Shown here one piece after another: positions 27,514 through 34,376 of a DNA stretch of 64,000 nucleotides. Source of the DNA: Pseudomonas asplenii (GTDB lineage: Bacteria; Pseudomonadota; Gammaproteobacteria; Pseudomonadales; Pseudomonadaceae); contig NZ_JSYZ01000006.1 of NCBI RefSeq assembly GCF_001293465.1, positions 51,568 through 115,567 on the forward strand, written 5' to 3'. A program made the translations under genes and the position numbers. How positions within the stretch are numbered: position 1 is the first letter of the stretch; each line of letters begins with the position of its first letter. Under the pieces are notes generated by a model, which saw only the letters and a list, made by a program, of their open reading frames with translations, searched no databases and had not been told where the DNA came from.

Positions 27514-27598
27514 TCAAAACCGCACGCCACGCTTTGGGATGGCCTTTCGAGCCACAGTGGCGTACACTGATCCTGCCTACTGAGAAGTAAGCCGGTTC

Positions 27599-27987
27599 GG
27601 GGCCGTTTTGGATTCGACGCTGGTTGCGAAACTCTAGGTGCATGCCGAGTTGGTAACAGAACTCGTTAATCCACTGTTGCAACTTCTATAGTTGCCAACG
27701 ACGACCAATACGGTGCTGCTCTCGCTGCTTAATTGCAGCTGACATGCACTTCTGGTGCCTTCGGGCCCAGCAATCATCAGGGGATGTCTGTAAACCCGAA
27801 ATGATTGTCATACAGAACAGAATCGCCGCGTAGTACGTTGTGGACGAAGTGGCTAAAACTTACACAACTCGCCCAAAGCACCCTGCCCGTCGGGTCGCTG
27901 AGGGTTAACTCAATAGACACGGCTAAGCATGTAGGACCGACAGCGGAGTACTGGCGGACGGGGGTTCAAATCCCCCCGGCTCCACCA
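27599..27987 (+). ncRNA. ssrA: Transfer-messenger RNA (tmRNA, ssrA)
   Basis: The 5' end GGGGCCGTTTTGGATTCGACG and 3' end CGGCTCCACCA pair as the alanine-tRNA-like acceptor, with the T-loop GGGGTTCAAATCCCC just before the 3' end. The tag-coding frame begins at 27694 and encodes ANDDQYGAALAA followed by TAA (ends 27732). Length 389 nt with a CCA encoded. It rescues stalled ribosomes with SmpB. A TACACT -10-like hexamer lies at 27563, but no good -35 was found. The 3' end is the apparent attachment site of the island that follows. Confidence 0.97.
27694..27732 (+). other. tmRNA proteolysis-tag reading frame
   Basis: GCC AAC GAC GAC CAA TAC GGT GCT GCT CTC GCT GCT TAA inside ssrA, giving the degron ANDDQYGAALAA. 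The terminal ALAA-type end is recognised by ClpXP. Confidence 0.9.
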
Positions 27988-27999
27988 AACAAAGCAAAC

Positions 28000-28022
28000 A
28001 AAGCCCGCCTTGTGCGGGCTTT
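28000..28022 (+). terminator. Intrinsic terminator of ssrA
   Basis: Stem AAAGCCCGC/GCGGGCTTT with a short loop, followed by TTGTCGTTTC. A diverged copy of this hairpin recurs at about 34053-34076. Confidence 0.85.
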
Positions 28023-28062
28023 GTCGTTTCTGGCGTTTGCCTCTCGCCCATACCCCGCTCCC

Positions 28063-28093
28063 CTGTAGGAGCCGGGCTTGCCCGCGAATACGC
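28063..28093. repeat. Single REP copy after ssrA
   Basis: GTAGGAGCCGGGCTTGCCCG followed by CGAA: one REP core without an obvious inverted partner. Confidence 0.8.
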
Positions 28094-28163
28094 CAGCCGC
28101 CGCAACCTGATCTTCCTGCTGCGCCGACCTTCATCTTTCAAAAAAAGGGGCCGAACCGGGCAA

Positions 28164-28532
28164 TTACTTGACTACCGTCCAGCCCTTGCCATCCTGACCA
28201 GCCCCGGTCATACAGCTCACCACCTGCTTACGCTTCATCTCCAGCAACACCTCTGGCTTGATGCTCTGACCATAGAGCTGCGCCAGTTTCTTGCTGCTCG
28301 CCAGGGACTCCTCATAGTGTTTTTGCGCCTGCACTTCACAGCCGTCGATATCGGCCTTGAAGCTGCCGACCTGCACGGCAGGAGCAATTCCCGGCTTCTC
28401 GAAACGGGTACTCTCATAAAGCTGCTGCGAATAATCGATGTTCGCAGAGCCGGTGGCGGTCGAGGTGGCGCAGCCGGCCAGGCTTGTGGTCAAAACAACG
28501 GCCAGACAGCTCAGCGAAAAATGGCGTGGCAT
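28164..28532 (-). CDS. Small putative outer-membrane lipoprotein
   Basis: 122 residues; start ATG 28532 with AAGGAG upstream. Signal peptide with lipobox SLAGC (lipidated Cys about residue 20), then a Ser/Thr/Gly-rich linker and a polar helical domain with two further cysteines (DIDGCEVQAQ and VVSCMTGAGQ). No family recognised. Transcribed toward ssrA; a REP copy and the ssrA terminator separate them. It could be ancestral chromosome or island cargo. Confidence 0.75.
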   Translation of the reverse strand: MPRHFSLSCLAVVLTTSLAGCATSTATGSANIDYSQQLYESTRFEKPGIAPAVQVGSFKADIDGCEVQAQKHYEESLASSKKLAQLYGQSIKPEVLLEMKRKQVVSCMTGAGQDGKGWTVVK

Positions 28533-28712
28533 GATTTCTCCTTTGAAAATTTTCCATTGGCACAAAACGGTGATAACCGAATCCACAGGTCGGCTATGGA
28601 GATGCTTTCTTGAGCTGGGCCTTGATACGTATCAGGAAGCATCCCGCTGAATGACCTGTTCGGTCACTTCATCTCGATTGCGCTTGCTTGCCATTCCTGG
28701 CCTCAGTCCGTG

Positions 28713-28782
28713 TTTTCGAAAACCGCGCCAACTGCGCCAACCTAACTGGCGCAGTTCCAAAAACTGCGCCAAAACTGCGCCA
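28713..28782. repeat. 70-bp direct repeat, copy 1 (upstream of abiE)
   Basis: Starts TTTTCGAAAACCGCGCCAAC and contains iterated AACTGCGCCA units plus the reverse unit TGGCGCAGTT. Only about three positions differ from copy 2 at 30510-30579. The spaced and inverted units look like a multi-site operator shared by the abiE and fic genes. Confidence 0.8.
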
Positions 28783-28848
28783 CTTTCCTCACCCCGCTCA
28801 CCTGTGGGAGCTGGTGATGCAGCGATCCAGCTTGCTCGTAAAGAGGCC

Positions 28849-28894
28849 GTTGCATTTCGTCGGTAGTTATTGGCAACTACCGACGAAATGCAAC
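28849..28894. promoter_or_regulatory. 20-bp perfect inverted repeat before abiEi
   Basis: Arms 28849-28868 and 28875-28894 are exact reverse complements (GTTGCATTTCGTCGGTAGTT) separated by 6 nt. It ends 11 nt before the abiEi ATG. In characterised AbiE systems the antitoxin represses its own promoter by binding inverted repeats, so this is a candidate AbiEi operator; as RNA it would be a very stable hairpin at the start site. Confidence 0.75.
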
Positions 28895-28904
28895 ATCATG
28901 AGGC

Positions 28905-29504
28905 ATGGAAACTTCCCATCAGCATATTCTGGATCTCGCCACCCGGCGCGGCCTGATACGCCCACGTGATCTCGCCGAGTATGGGCTGCCCCGTGTCGCC
29001 CTCACGCGGCTGGTTCGTCAGGGGCTACTGACCCGCGTAGGCCGCGGCCTGTACGCCCGGCCTGATCGCACCGTGTCCGAACATGGAACGCTGGCCGAAG
29101 TCGCGCGCAAACATCCGCAGGCCATCATCTGCCTGCTGTCAGCGCTGCGCGTGCACGATCTCACCACGCAGTCGCCATTCGAAGTCTGGCTCGCCATTCC
29201 CAACAAGGCCCGTGCGCCGAAGATGGATTATCCGCCGCTGCGAATCGTGCGCTTCTCCGGCGCCGCATTGACCGATGGTATCGAAGACCATCAGGTCGAT
29301 GGCGTGAGCATGCGCGTGACCAACGTCGCCCGGACCGTGGCCGACTGCTTCAAGTTTCGCAACAAGATCGGCCTTGATGTAGCCCTGGAAGCGCTGCAGG
29401 AGGCTTGGCGATCCAAGCGGGCCGGCATGGATGAACTCTGGCGTTATGCAACCCTGTGTCGCGTGGCCAACGTGATGCGACCCTACATGGAGAGTCTGTC
29501 ATGA
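28905..29504 (+). CDS. abiEi: AbiEi-family antitoxin / transcriptional repressor
   Basis: 199 residues. The N-terminal winged helix (ILDLATRRGLIRPRDLAEYGLPRVALTRLVRQGLLTRVGRGLY) is typical of AbiEi type IV antitoxins, which autorepress and neutralise AbiEii. The middle region PQAIICLLSALRVHDLTTQSPFEVWLAIPNKAR and the C-terminal NVARTVADCFKFRNKIGLDVALEAL match the family pattern, ending MRPYMESLS. The stop overlaps the abiEii start by 4 nt (ATGA). The ribosome site is poor (GAGG only 1 nt from ATG), and a 20-bp hairpin lies just upstream. Confidence 0.88.
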   Translation: METSHQHILDLATRRGLIRPRDLAEYGLPRVALTRLVRQGLLTRVGRGLYARPDRTVSEHGTLAEVARKHPQAIICLLSALRVHDLTTQSPFEVWLAIPNKARAPKMDYPPLRIVRFSGAALTDGIEDHQVDGVSMRVTNVARTVADCFKFRNKIGLDVALEALQEAWRSKRAGMDELWRYATLCRVANVMRPYMESLS

Positions 29505-30418
29505 CGGAACGAAACATCGCGGCCTCGGTGCGAGCCCGCCTGCTCAACCGAGCACGCGCGACCAAGCAGGATTTCAACCTGGTCCTCACACGCTATGCCA
29601 TTGAGCGTCTGCTGTACCGGATCAGTATCTCGAAACACGCGAATCAGTTCCTGCTCAAAGGCGCGCTGCTGTTTGACCTGTGGTTCGACATCCCGCACCG
29701 CCCGACGAGAGATGCTGACTTCCTGGGTTTTGGCTCGGCGCAATTACCGCACATCGAAGACCTCTTCAAGGAACTCTGCACAATCGAAACCAACGATGGC
29801 GTGATCTTTGAGCCCGACACCGTGCACGCTGCCGAGCTCCGCAAAGAGGCGAACTATGCCGGTGTGCGCGTCATGCTGCGTGGTGTGATCGATGGCGCGC
29901 GCTGCCTGATTCAGGTCGACATCGGGTTTGGCGATGCCGTGACACCTGGGCCGGAGGAAGTCGAGTACCCGGTCATGCTCTCAGAGTTCGCGGCACCCAA
30001 ATTGCGCGTCTATCCCCGCTACACGGTCGTCGCCGAAAAATTCGAGGCGCTGTCGACGCTCGGTATCGCCAACAGTCGCATGAAGGATTATTTCGACTTG
30101 TGGATTCTGGCGCGGCACACGGAATTTGACGGAGACATCCTCCGCCAAGCGGTTCAGGCAACATTCGAACGTCGCAAGACCGCACTGAGTGGGCACGCCC
30201 CCTTGGGGCTCACCCATGCGTTTGCGCAAGATCCACAGAAACAAACGCAGTGGCAGGCATTCCTGAGAAAGAATCGACTGGAAGCTCTGGCGTTGAACGA
30301 TGTCATTGCAGAGCTGACCACCTTCATGTTGCCGGTCATTGAGGCGGCCAGTGCCAACGCCATGTTCCCGACTGGTTGGCAGGCTGGCGGTCCGTGGTTA
30401 CCAATGAGGGCTGGTTAA
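29501..30418 (+). CDS. abiEii: AbiEii-family nucleotidyltransferase toxin
   Basis: 305 residues. Nucleotidyltransferase-fold toxin of the AbiEii/AbiGii family; relatives add nucleotides to tRNA acceptor ends and stop growth during phage infection. Expected motifs are present: FLLKGALLFDLW (motif I region, Gly54), TRDADFLGFG (Asp71/Asp73, metal ligands), IQVDIGFGD (Asp140), VVAEKFEAL (Lys180) and RMKDYFDLW (Asp196/Asp199). Starts at ATG 29501, overlapping abiEi by 4 nt, which ensures coupled synthesis. All catalytic positions look intact. Confidence 0.88.
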   Translation: MTERNIAASVRARLLNRARATKQDFNLVLTRYAIERLLYRISISKHANQFLLKGALLFDLWFDIPHRPTRDADFLGFGSAQLPHIEDLFKELCTIETNDGVIFEPDTVHAAELRKEANYAGVRVMLRGVIDGARCLIQVDIGFGDAVTPGPEEVEYPVMLSEFAAPKLRVYPRYTVVAEKFEALSTLGIANSRMKDYFDLWILARHTEFDGDILRQAVQATFERRKTALSGHAPLGLTHAFAQDPQKQTQWQAFLRKNRLEALALNDVIAELTTFMLPVIEAASANAMFPTGWQAGGPWLPMRAG

Positions 30419-30424
30419 CGTTTA

Positions 30425-30475
30425 GCGCGAAAATAAATGCGCCCCGTTTTCCGTACGTCCCCGTTTTCCGCCTGG
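30425..30475. repeat. Relic motif AAATAAAT..CCCCGTTTTCCG
   Basis: AAATAAATGCGCCCCGTTTT followed by a second CGTCCCCGTTTTCCG unit. Similar text recurs at 32093-32137 and, inverted and partial, at 34166-34195. I read these as relics of one dispersed element; its identity is uncertain. Confidence 0.4.
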
Positions 30476-30509
30476 CGCTTCCTAGGGAACAGGTCGTGAC
30501 AGCCTCTGG

Positions 30510-30579
30510 TTTTCGAAAACCGCGCCAACTGCGCCAACCTAACTGGCGCAGTTTCAAAAACTGCGCCAAAATCGCGCCA
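30510..30579. repeat. 70-bp direct repeat, copy 2 (upstream of fic-like gene)
   Basis: Near-identical to 28713-28782, again with AACTGCGCCA units in both orientations. It ends 30 nt before the fic-like ATG at 30610, and a further GCGCCAAC unit lies at about 30597. Position fits an operator for that gene. Confidence 0.8.
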
Positions 30580-30609
30580 TCCCCCCTCTCAAACCGCGCC
30601 AACACAGCC

Positions 30610-31974
30610 ATGCCATCCAGCACCGAACTACTGAGCAGCATTCAAGCATCCACCCATGGATTGACCTTGGCCGAGCTACTTGCGCAGCACGACGGCATTG
30701 CCAGGCGCAGCGCCCAGCGCCTGATCGCGAAGCTCATCGAGAGCGGCCAAATCACTGCACAAGGTGAAGGTAGGGCCCGCCGCTATTTCAGCGCCAGCGC
30801 CGCGGCAGCCAGTACGGAGCCACTGAACGCGCCAAGCGATGTTTTCCCAAGCGCGATTCCTCTCTCCGCCGACAGCCAGGAGGTGCTTGCTTACATCAAC
30901 CTGCCCCCGCAAGCACGCAAGCCCGTGGGCTACCAGCGTGAATTTCTCGACGACTACCAACCCAATACGACCTGGTACTTGTCCGAGCCGCTGCGCCGCC
31001 AATTGCACAAGATGGGCAAAACCACCGAACTCAACGAGCCGGCCGGCACCTACAGCCGCGCCATTCTGAATCGGCTGCTGATCGACTTGTCATGGGCCTC
31101 GAGCCACCTGGAGGGCAACACCTACTCACGCCTCGATACCCGTGAACTCATCGAGCATGGCAAAACCGCGCAGGGCAAAGCGGCCATCGAAACCCAGATG
31201 ATCCTCAACCACAAGACGGCCATCGAACTGCTGGTCGCCAATATCGACAGTGCCGAGTTCAATCGCTACACCGTGATGAACCTGCACAGCGCCCTGGCGG
31301 AAAACCTGCTGCCCAACCCTTCGGACGAGGGACGGGTTCGACAACATGCCGTCGACATCGGCCAAAGCGTCTACCGCCCGCTGTCTCCCCCCCAGCAACT
31401 CGAAGACACCCTGGACATACTGCTGGGCAAGGCCAACCAGATTCGCGACCCGTTCGAACAATCCTTTTTCATCATGGTGCACCTGCCCTACCTGCAGCCC
31501 TTCGCCGACATCAACAAACGCACCTCCCGCCTGGCCGCGAACCTGCCGCTGTTCCGCGCCAACCTGTGCCCACTGACCTTTCTGGATGTGCCAGAGCAGG
31601 CCTACAGCCGGGCCACACTTGGCGTGTATGAGATGACCCGAGTGGAATTGCTGCGGGACCTGTATGTCTGGGCCTATGAGCGCTCGACGCAGGAATACCT
31701 GGCTATCAAGCAGGATTTGGTCGAGCCGGATCCTTTGCGATTGGCGTGGCGTGATCTCATCAAGCAGGCTATCCGTGAGGTCATTCAACAGCCCGAACTT
31801 GATCCGCTCAGCGTGATCCAGGAAGTTGTGAGCGATAGCGTTCCAGAACCCGAACAAGCCGACGTCAGGGCTTTGCTGATTGAGGAACTGCGGCGGCTGC
31901 ATGAGGGGATGTTGGCGCGTTATGGCTTGCGGCCGTCTGAGTTCGCCGCTTGGAAAGCGGCGCATGGGCATTGA
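30610..31974 (+). CDS. Fic-fold protein with N-terminal HTH and Gln in place of the catalytic His
   Basis: 454 residues. N-terminal winged-helix-like domain (residues 1-60: LTLAELLAQHDGIARRSAQRLIAKLIESGQI), then a Fic/DOC domain. A class II inhibitory motif [S/T]xxxE[G/N] is seen as SSHLEGN (Ser164-Asn170). The catalytic loop reads QPFADINKRTSR (296-307) instead of HPFxDGNGRxxR: His becomes Gln and GNG becomes INK, so canonical AMPylation is doubtful. It may be an inactive or alternative-chemistry Fic protein used as a regulator, or a toxin with different activity. ATG at 30610 has no Shine-Dalgarno; a 70-bp operator-like repeat lies just upstream. Alternative starts upstream would translate that repeat. 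Confidence 0.85.
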   Translation: MPSSTELLSSIQASTHGLTLAELLAQHDGIARRSAQRLIAKLIESGQITAQGEGRARRYFSASAAAASTEPLNAPSDVFPSAIPLSADSQEVLAYINLPPQARKPVGYQREFLDDYQPNTTWYLSEPLRRQLHKMGKTTELNEPAGTYSRAILNRLLIDLSWASSHLEGNTYSRLDTRELIEHGKTAQGKAAIETQMILNHKTAIELLVANIDSAEFNRYTVMNLHSALAENLLPNPSDEGRVRQHAVDIGQSVYRPLSPPQQLEDTLDILLGKANQIRDPFEQSFFIMVHLPYLQPFADINKRTSRLAANLPLFRANLCPLTFLDVPEQAYSRATLGVYEMTRVELLRDLYVWAYERSTQEYLAIKQDLVEPDPLRLAWRDLIKQAIREVIQQPELDPLSVIQEVVSDSVPEPEQADVRALLIEELRRLHEGMLARYGLRPSEFAAWKAAHGH

Positions 31975-32018
31975 GGGGTACTAACGTCGCCCCTCTTCAC
32001 GCCATGTCACAGCTACGA

Positions 32019-32050
32019 CTGTAGGAGCAGGGCTTGCCCGCGAAGAGCCC
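32019..32050. repeat. Single REP copy after the fic-like gene
   Basis: CTGTAGGAGCAGGGCTTGCC followed by CGCGAA: REP core inside the island, showing that host repeats have invaded it. Confidence 0.8.
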
Positions 32051-32092
32051 GGCTGCTGAAACTCCTATCTTCTGCTGCATCTACCGCAGCCC

Positions 32093-32137
32093 TCTAAATA
32101 GATCCGTCCCCGTTTCCCGCGTCCCCGTTTCCCGTCA
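32093..32137. repeat. Relic motif with GTCCCCGTTTCCCG units
   Basis: AAATAGATCCGTCCCCGTTT followed by a second GTCCCCGTTTCCCG unit; the same type as at 30425. It directly precedes the integrase remnant. Confidence 0.4.
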
Positions 32138-32150
32138 CCCGTACCGGACC

Positions 32151-32321
32151 CGGCACACCTACGCCTCGATGATGCTTTCTGCCGGCGACCACCCGATGTA
32201 GGTGGCAAAGCAGATGGGACACAGCGACTGGACAATGATTGCGAGAGTCTATGGTAGGTGGATACCTCTTACTGGCGATGACTCCGGTAGGCGGGCAGGG
32301 ACGCTATTCGGGCTGACGTAG
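32151..32321 (+). pseudogene. Tyrosine-recombinase (phage integrase) C-terminal remnant
   Basis: One frame reads RHTYASMMLSAGDHPM, a TAG stop at 32199-32201, then VAKQMGHSDWTMIARVYGRW. It preserves the RHxxY box, the GHS/GHSD box and the nucleophile Tyr region (ARVYGRW) of a phage-type integrase C-terminal domain. There is no upstream N-terminal part and the frame is interrupted, most simply by a TGG to TAG change. It is probably the former integrase of the ssrA island. Short, but the motif order is unmistakable. Confidence 0.82.
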
Positions 32322-32401
32322 CTCGGAAAACCACCGCAACCAATAGCGCTTAGCCACCATCAATGGTAATTTGAGGCAAACCTCATAAAAGGATTTTGGG
32401 A

Positions 32402-33460
32402 ATGCTTCAGAGTGGCTATATTAATTTCTTCAGTGTAAATAAATGTGGGCTGTATCGTCATTTCGGAGAAACTCCGGCTGCTTTGGACCTAGCAGAAACT
32501 TTTGCGAAGCTAAAATCTTGGAAAGAAGATCGAAACTTCGAAGCTACCAACCCCTGGGATTCTTCCAAGAAAAGAAATAAAACTCACTGTTACTGTCACG
32601 CCATTCACCACGACGAGAGCAATGGCGATTTTTTCTTGGTTTTATGGAAAGGCGACTCCGATCGTCACGGCCCTCTGTATGGAATCACGGTAAACCCTGA
32701 TGGGTCTATCGAGCAAGTCGTTGAGCAAACAAAGACCAAAGGAAACAAACAAATGATCTGGGGGCGACCATGCTACTACTGGGTAATACCAGAACTTGAC
32801 ATGGTTGCCTCCATAAAATTTGACAATTCAAGAACTGACTCTGCAATGTTCCAGGATTGGGTGAGCGGCTGTATAAACTTTCGAGTACCGCTACCTGAAT
32901 ATGTCACGTCCACAACAGAAAAAGGTTTTACGCTGTTTGAAATTAAGGACGACAAGTTTAAATACTACTTTCAGTTTGACGTATCAATGAAATCCCTTTC
33001 CACCTCCTCTGCAGAGATGCAAGAGCTGGCGCGGAAGGTAACACAGATAGTTAGACGCGAAACCGTCTCGATTAAAGAGGTAAACAAGAGGAAAGGGTTC
33101 GCAAGAATATTCAAAAATTTTGAAGTACCCTACATCTCCGCCGAAGACAACTCCGTTCGCCAAGTAGAGTTACGTGTAGAGGCCAAACCTACTGTTCAAG
33201 AGATCGAATATATCATAGAGACTTATGCAGCCGATCATGATGTAAAGTCATGGGAAGATGTAGGCTTCGTACTTGACAAGTCAAACACCATTGTATGGGC
33301 CAGCAAGTATAGATTAACGGAACACATCTCTCTAGATGACAAAAATCAGCCAATTTTCAAGGCCGATGAAATTTATGCTAAAATAAAAGAGGATCGAGAA
33401 AGGTATCTATCCCCAATCAAAAAAGACATGTTGAGAAAACAGGTCCTCGCGAATGGCTAG
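32402..33460 (+). CDS. Unrecognised 352-residue soluble protein, first of an AT-rich pair
   Basis: Begins MLQSGYINFFSVNKCGLYRHFG; ATG 32402 with AAGGA 8 nt upstream (a TTG two codons earlier is less likely). No signal peptide or membrane helix. The N-terminal half has an alternating beta pattern (GDFFLVLWKGDSDRHGPLYG, then MIWGRPCYYWVIPELDMVASIKF); the C-terminal half is charged and helical, ending in a Lys-rich stretch (SPIKKDMLRKQ). I find no catalytic motif I can name. Clearly AT-rich with non-host codon use (AAA, ATA, TTA), unlike the flanking genes. The stop overlaps the next gene by 8 nt, so the two proteins probably act together. Defence function is suggested only by context (AbiE, Fic, integrase relic). 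Confidence 0.8.
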   Translation: MLQSGYINFFSVNKCGLYRHFGETPAALDLAETFAKLKSWKEDRNFEATNPWDSSKKRNKTHCYCHAIHHDESNGDFFLVLWKGDSDRHGPLYGITVNPDGSIEQVVEQTKTKGNKQMIWGRPCYYWVIPELDMVASIKFDNSRTDSAMFQDWVSGCINFRVPLPEYVTSTTEKGFTLFEIKDDKFKYYFQFDVSMKSLSTSSAEMQELARKVTQIVRRETVSIKEVNKRKGFARIFKNFEVPYISAEDNSVRQVELRVEAKPTVQEIEYIIETYAADHDVKSWEDVGFVLDKSNTIVWASKYRLTEHISLDDKNQPIFKADEIYAKIKEDRERYLSPIKKDMLRKQVLANG

Positions 33461-33968
33461 ATTATGCATAATGGCTATAACTTCCATCATCATAGGCGCA
33501 TCCGCATACTTTTATGGATTAAAGTTTAGCTACTCAGATTTCAAGGACTACTGCAACACACTACTATCTATCTCAGGAATGATCTTCACAATTATGGGTA
33601 TATGGATAGCATTCGTATATCCTATTGCGATCAAAAGACTGCAAGACCCTGACAAGATAAAAATTGCTGACTTCACAGCCACAATGCAGGAAACTCGCCG
33701 ACTTGAAAGCATTGTCGGCAGCATAATGGAGTCAGGATCTGTAGCAATATCCATTACTTTAATTTATCTTGGAAAACTTTTAATAACGGGCTCTCCATTT
33801 TTTTTAGAATATCGCGAGGAGATAAAATCTGCGAGCATAGCGATTGTAATTTTTCTCACGCTTGTCCAGTGCTCTGCGGTGTTCAGCGTAATCTATGCCA
33901 ACTACCTTTTTATCGATGACCTGCACACGCGGCGAGAAGTGCAAGAAAAAAACTCCGACATTCGTTAA
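33453..33968 (+). CDS. Unrecognised four-helix inner-membrane protein, second of the AT-rich pair
   Basis: 171 residues with four predicted membrane helices at about 2-22, 37-60, 95-113 and 127-152; the loop between helices 2 and 3 (KRLQDPDKIKIADFTATMQE) is charged and about 35 residues long, and the tail is polar. ATG 33453 overlaps the upstream stop (ATGGCTAG), meaning translational coupling. AT-rich like its partner. A soluble sensor/effector with a small four-helix membrane partner resembles the architecture of several membrane-acting defence systems such as Kiwa, but the gene order and sequences do not let me assign it to any of them. Confidence 0.8.
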   Translation: MARLCIMAITSIIIGASAYFYGLKFSYSDFKDYCNTLLSISGMIFTIMGIWIAFVYPIAIKRLQDPDKIKIADFTATMQETRRLESIVGSIMESGSVAISITLIYLGKLLITGSPFFLEYREEIKSASIAIVIFLTLVQCSAVFSVIYANYLFIDDLHTRREVQEKNSDIR

Positions 33969-33981
33969 TGATAGCTTTATG

Positions 33982-33997
33982 CCAGCCTTGAGGCTGG
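33982..33997 (+). terminator. Possible hairpin after the AT-rich pair
   Basis: CCAGCC/GGCTGG stem with TTGA loop, 14 nt after the stop. No T run follows, so it is a weak terminator candidate. Confidence 0.35.
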
Positions 33998-34017
33998 AAG
34001 CCGCTGATCATAAGGGC

Positions 34018-34100
34018 TAGACGGGGATTCAAATCCCCCAGTTTCCTCAAGCAAAGCCCGTCTTGTGCGGGTTTTGTCGTTTCTGGGCTCGCCTTTCGCC
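34018..34100 (+). repeat. Diverged copy of the ssrA 3' end and terminator (attR-like)
   Basis: GACGGGGATTCAAATCCCCC aligns with the tmRNA T-arm at 27957-27977, and the next part (AAGCCCGTCTTGTGCGGG, then TTTTGTCGTTTCTGG) aligns with the ssrA terminator and downstream flank at 28001-28033. The acceptor end is degenerate (TTTCCTCA instead of CTCCACCA), and about 8-11 nt are missing before the terminator copy. It cannot be a functional tmRNA; it marks the far end of the island. Confidence 0.8.
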
Positions 34101-34165
34101 ACACTCCGCCTTTCGCACCATAGCCCGGCCCCTGGGTAAGCGCCCGGCAAACCCACCTTCCGAAC

Positions 34166-34195
34166 TCTGGGAAATGGGGACAAATTTATTTCTCC
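34166..34195. repeat. Relic motif GGGGACAAATTTATTT
   Basis: Inverted-orientation partial match to the relic at 32093 and 30425 (GTCCCC next to AAATAAAT), placed just outside the island's right end. Confidence 0.35.
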
Positions 34196-34259
34196 ATTTC
34201 CAGCCTTGCTCAAGCAGGTCATGCTGAAACAAACCCAACAATTTCCCTCATGCCTCAAA

Positions 34260-34376
34260 GAAATGTCGTACGTACTTCCTCATATTGACTGTAGGAAGTA
34301 TGGTGTCGAGCATCCGCACTAAAGGCAAAATACTGGCCCTCCCGCCCTTGCCTGCTCGACACCACAGGACACCTCC
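34260..34376 (+). promoter_or_regulatory. Leader of mazG-helicase cassette 1 (duplicated element)
   Basis: This stretch recurs, with substitutions, upstream of cassette 2 (36750-36865). It contains two inverted repeats: TACTTCCT/AGGAAGTA (34273-34280 with 34293-34300) and GGTGTCGAG/CTCGACACC (34302-34310 with 34355-34363). The conserved arms and varying spacers suggest an operator or structured 5' leader that controls the cassette. AGGA before the GTG start is part of the conserved block. Confidence 0.6.

Larger units (their letters stand above)
27960..34100. mobile_element. Decayed integrative island at the ssrA 3' end
   Basis: The left boundary is the functional ssrA 3' end (27960-27987) and the right boundary is a diverged copy of the same 3' end plus terminator (34018-34100). 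Between them lie a lipoprotein gene, AbiE toxin-antitoxin pair, Fic-like gene, an inactivated tyrosine-recombinase fragment, and an AT-rich two-gene unit. tmRNA genes are common integration sites for islands. No intact integrase remains, so the element looks fixed in place. The lipoprotein at 28164 may be ancestral rather than cargo. Confidence 0.65.

Noticed and set aside
30520..30605. CRISPR-like array from repeated GCGCCAAC units
   Set aside because: Units are only about 10 nt, irregularly spaced, occur in both orientations and have no spacers or cas genes; an operator array is the better reading.
34018..34038. Second tmRNA or a tRNA gene at the T-arm-like sequence
   Set aside because: Only the T-arm and terminator match; the acceptor end is degenerate and there is no tag frame or 5' acceptor partner, so it is an attachment-site remnant.
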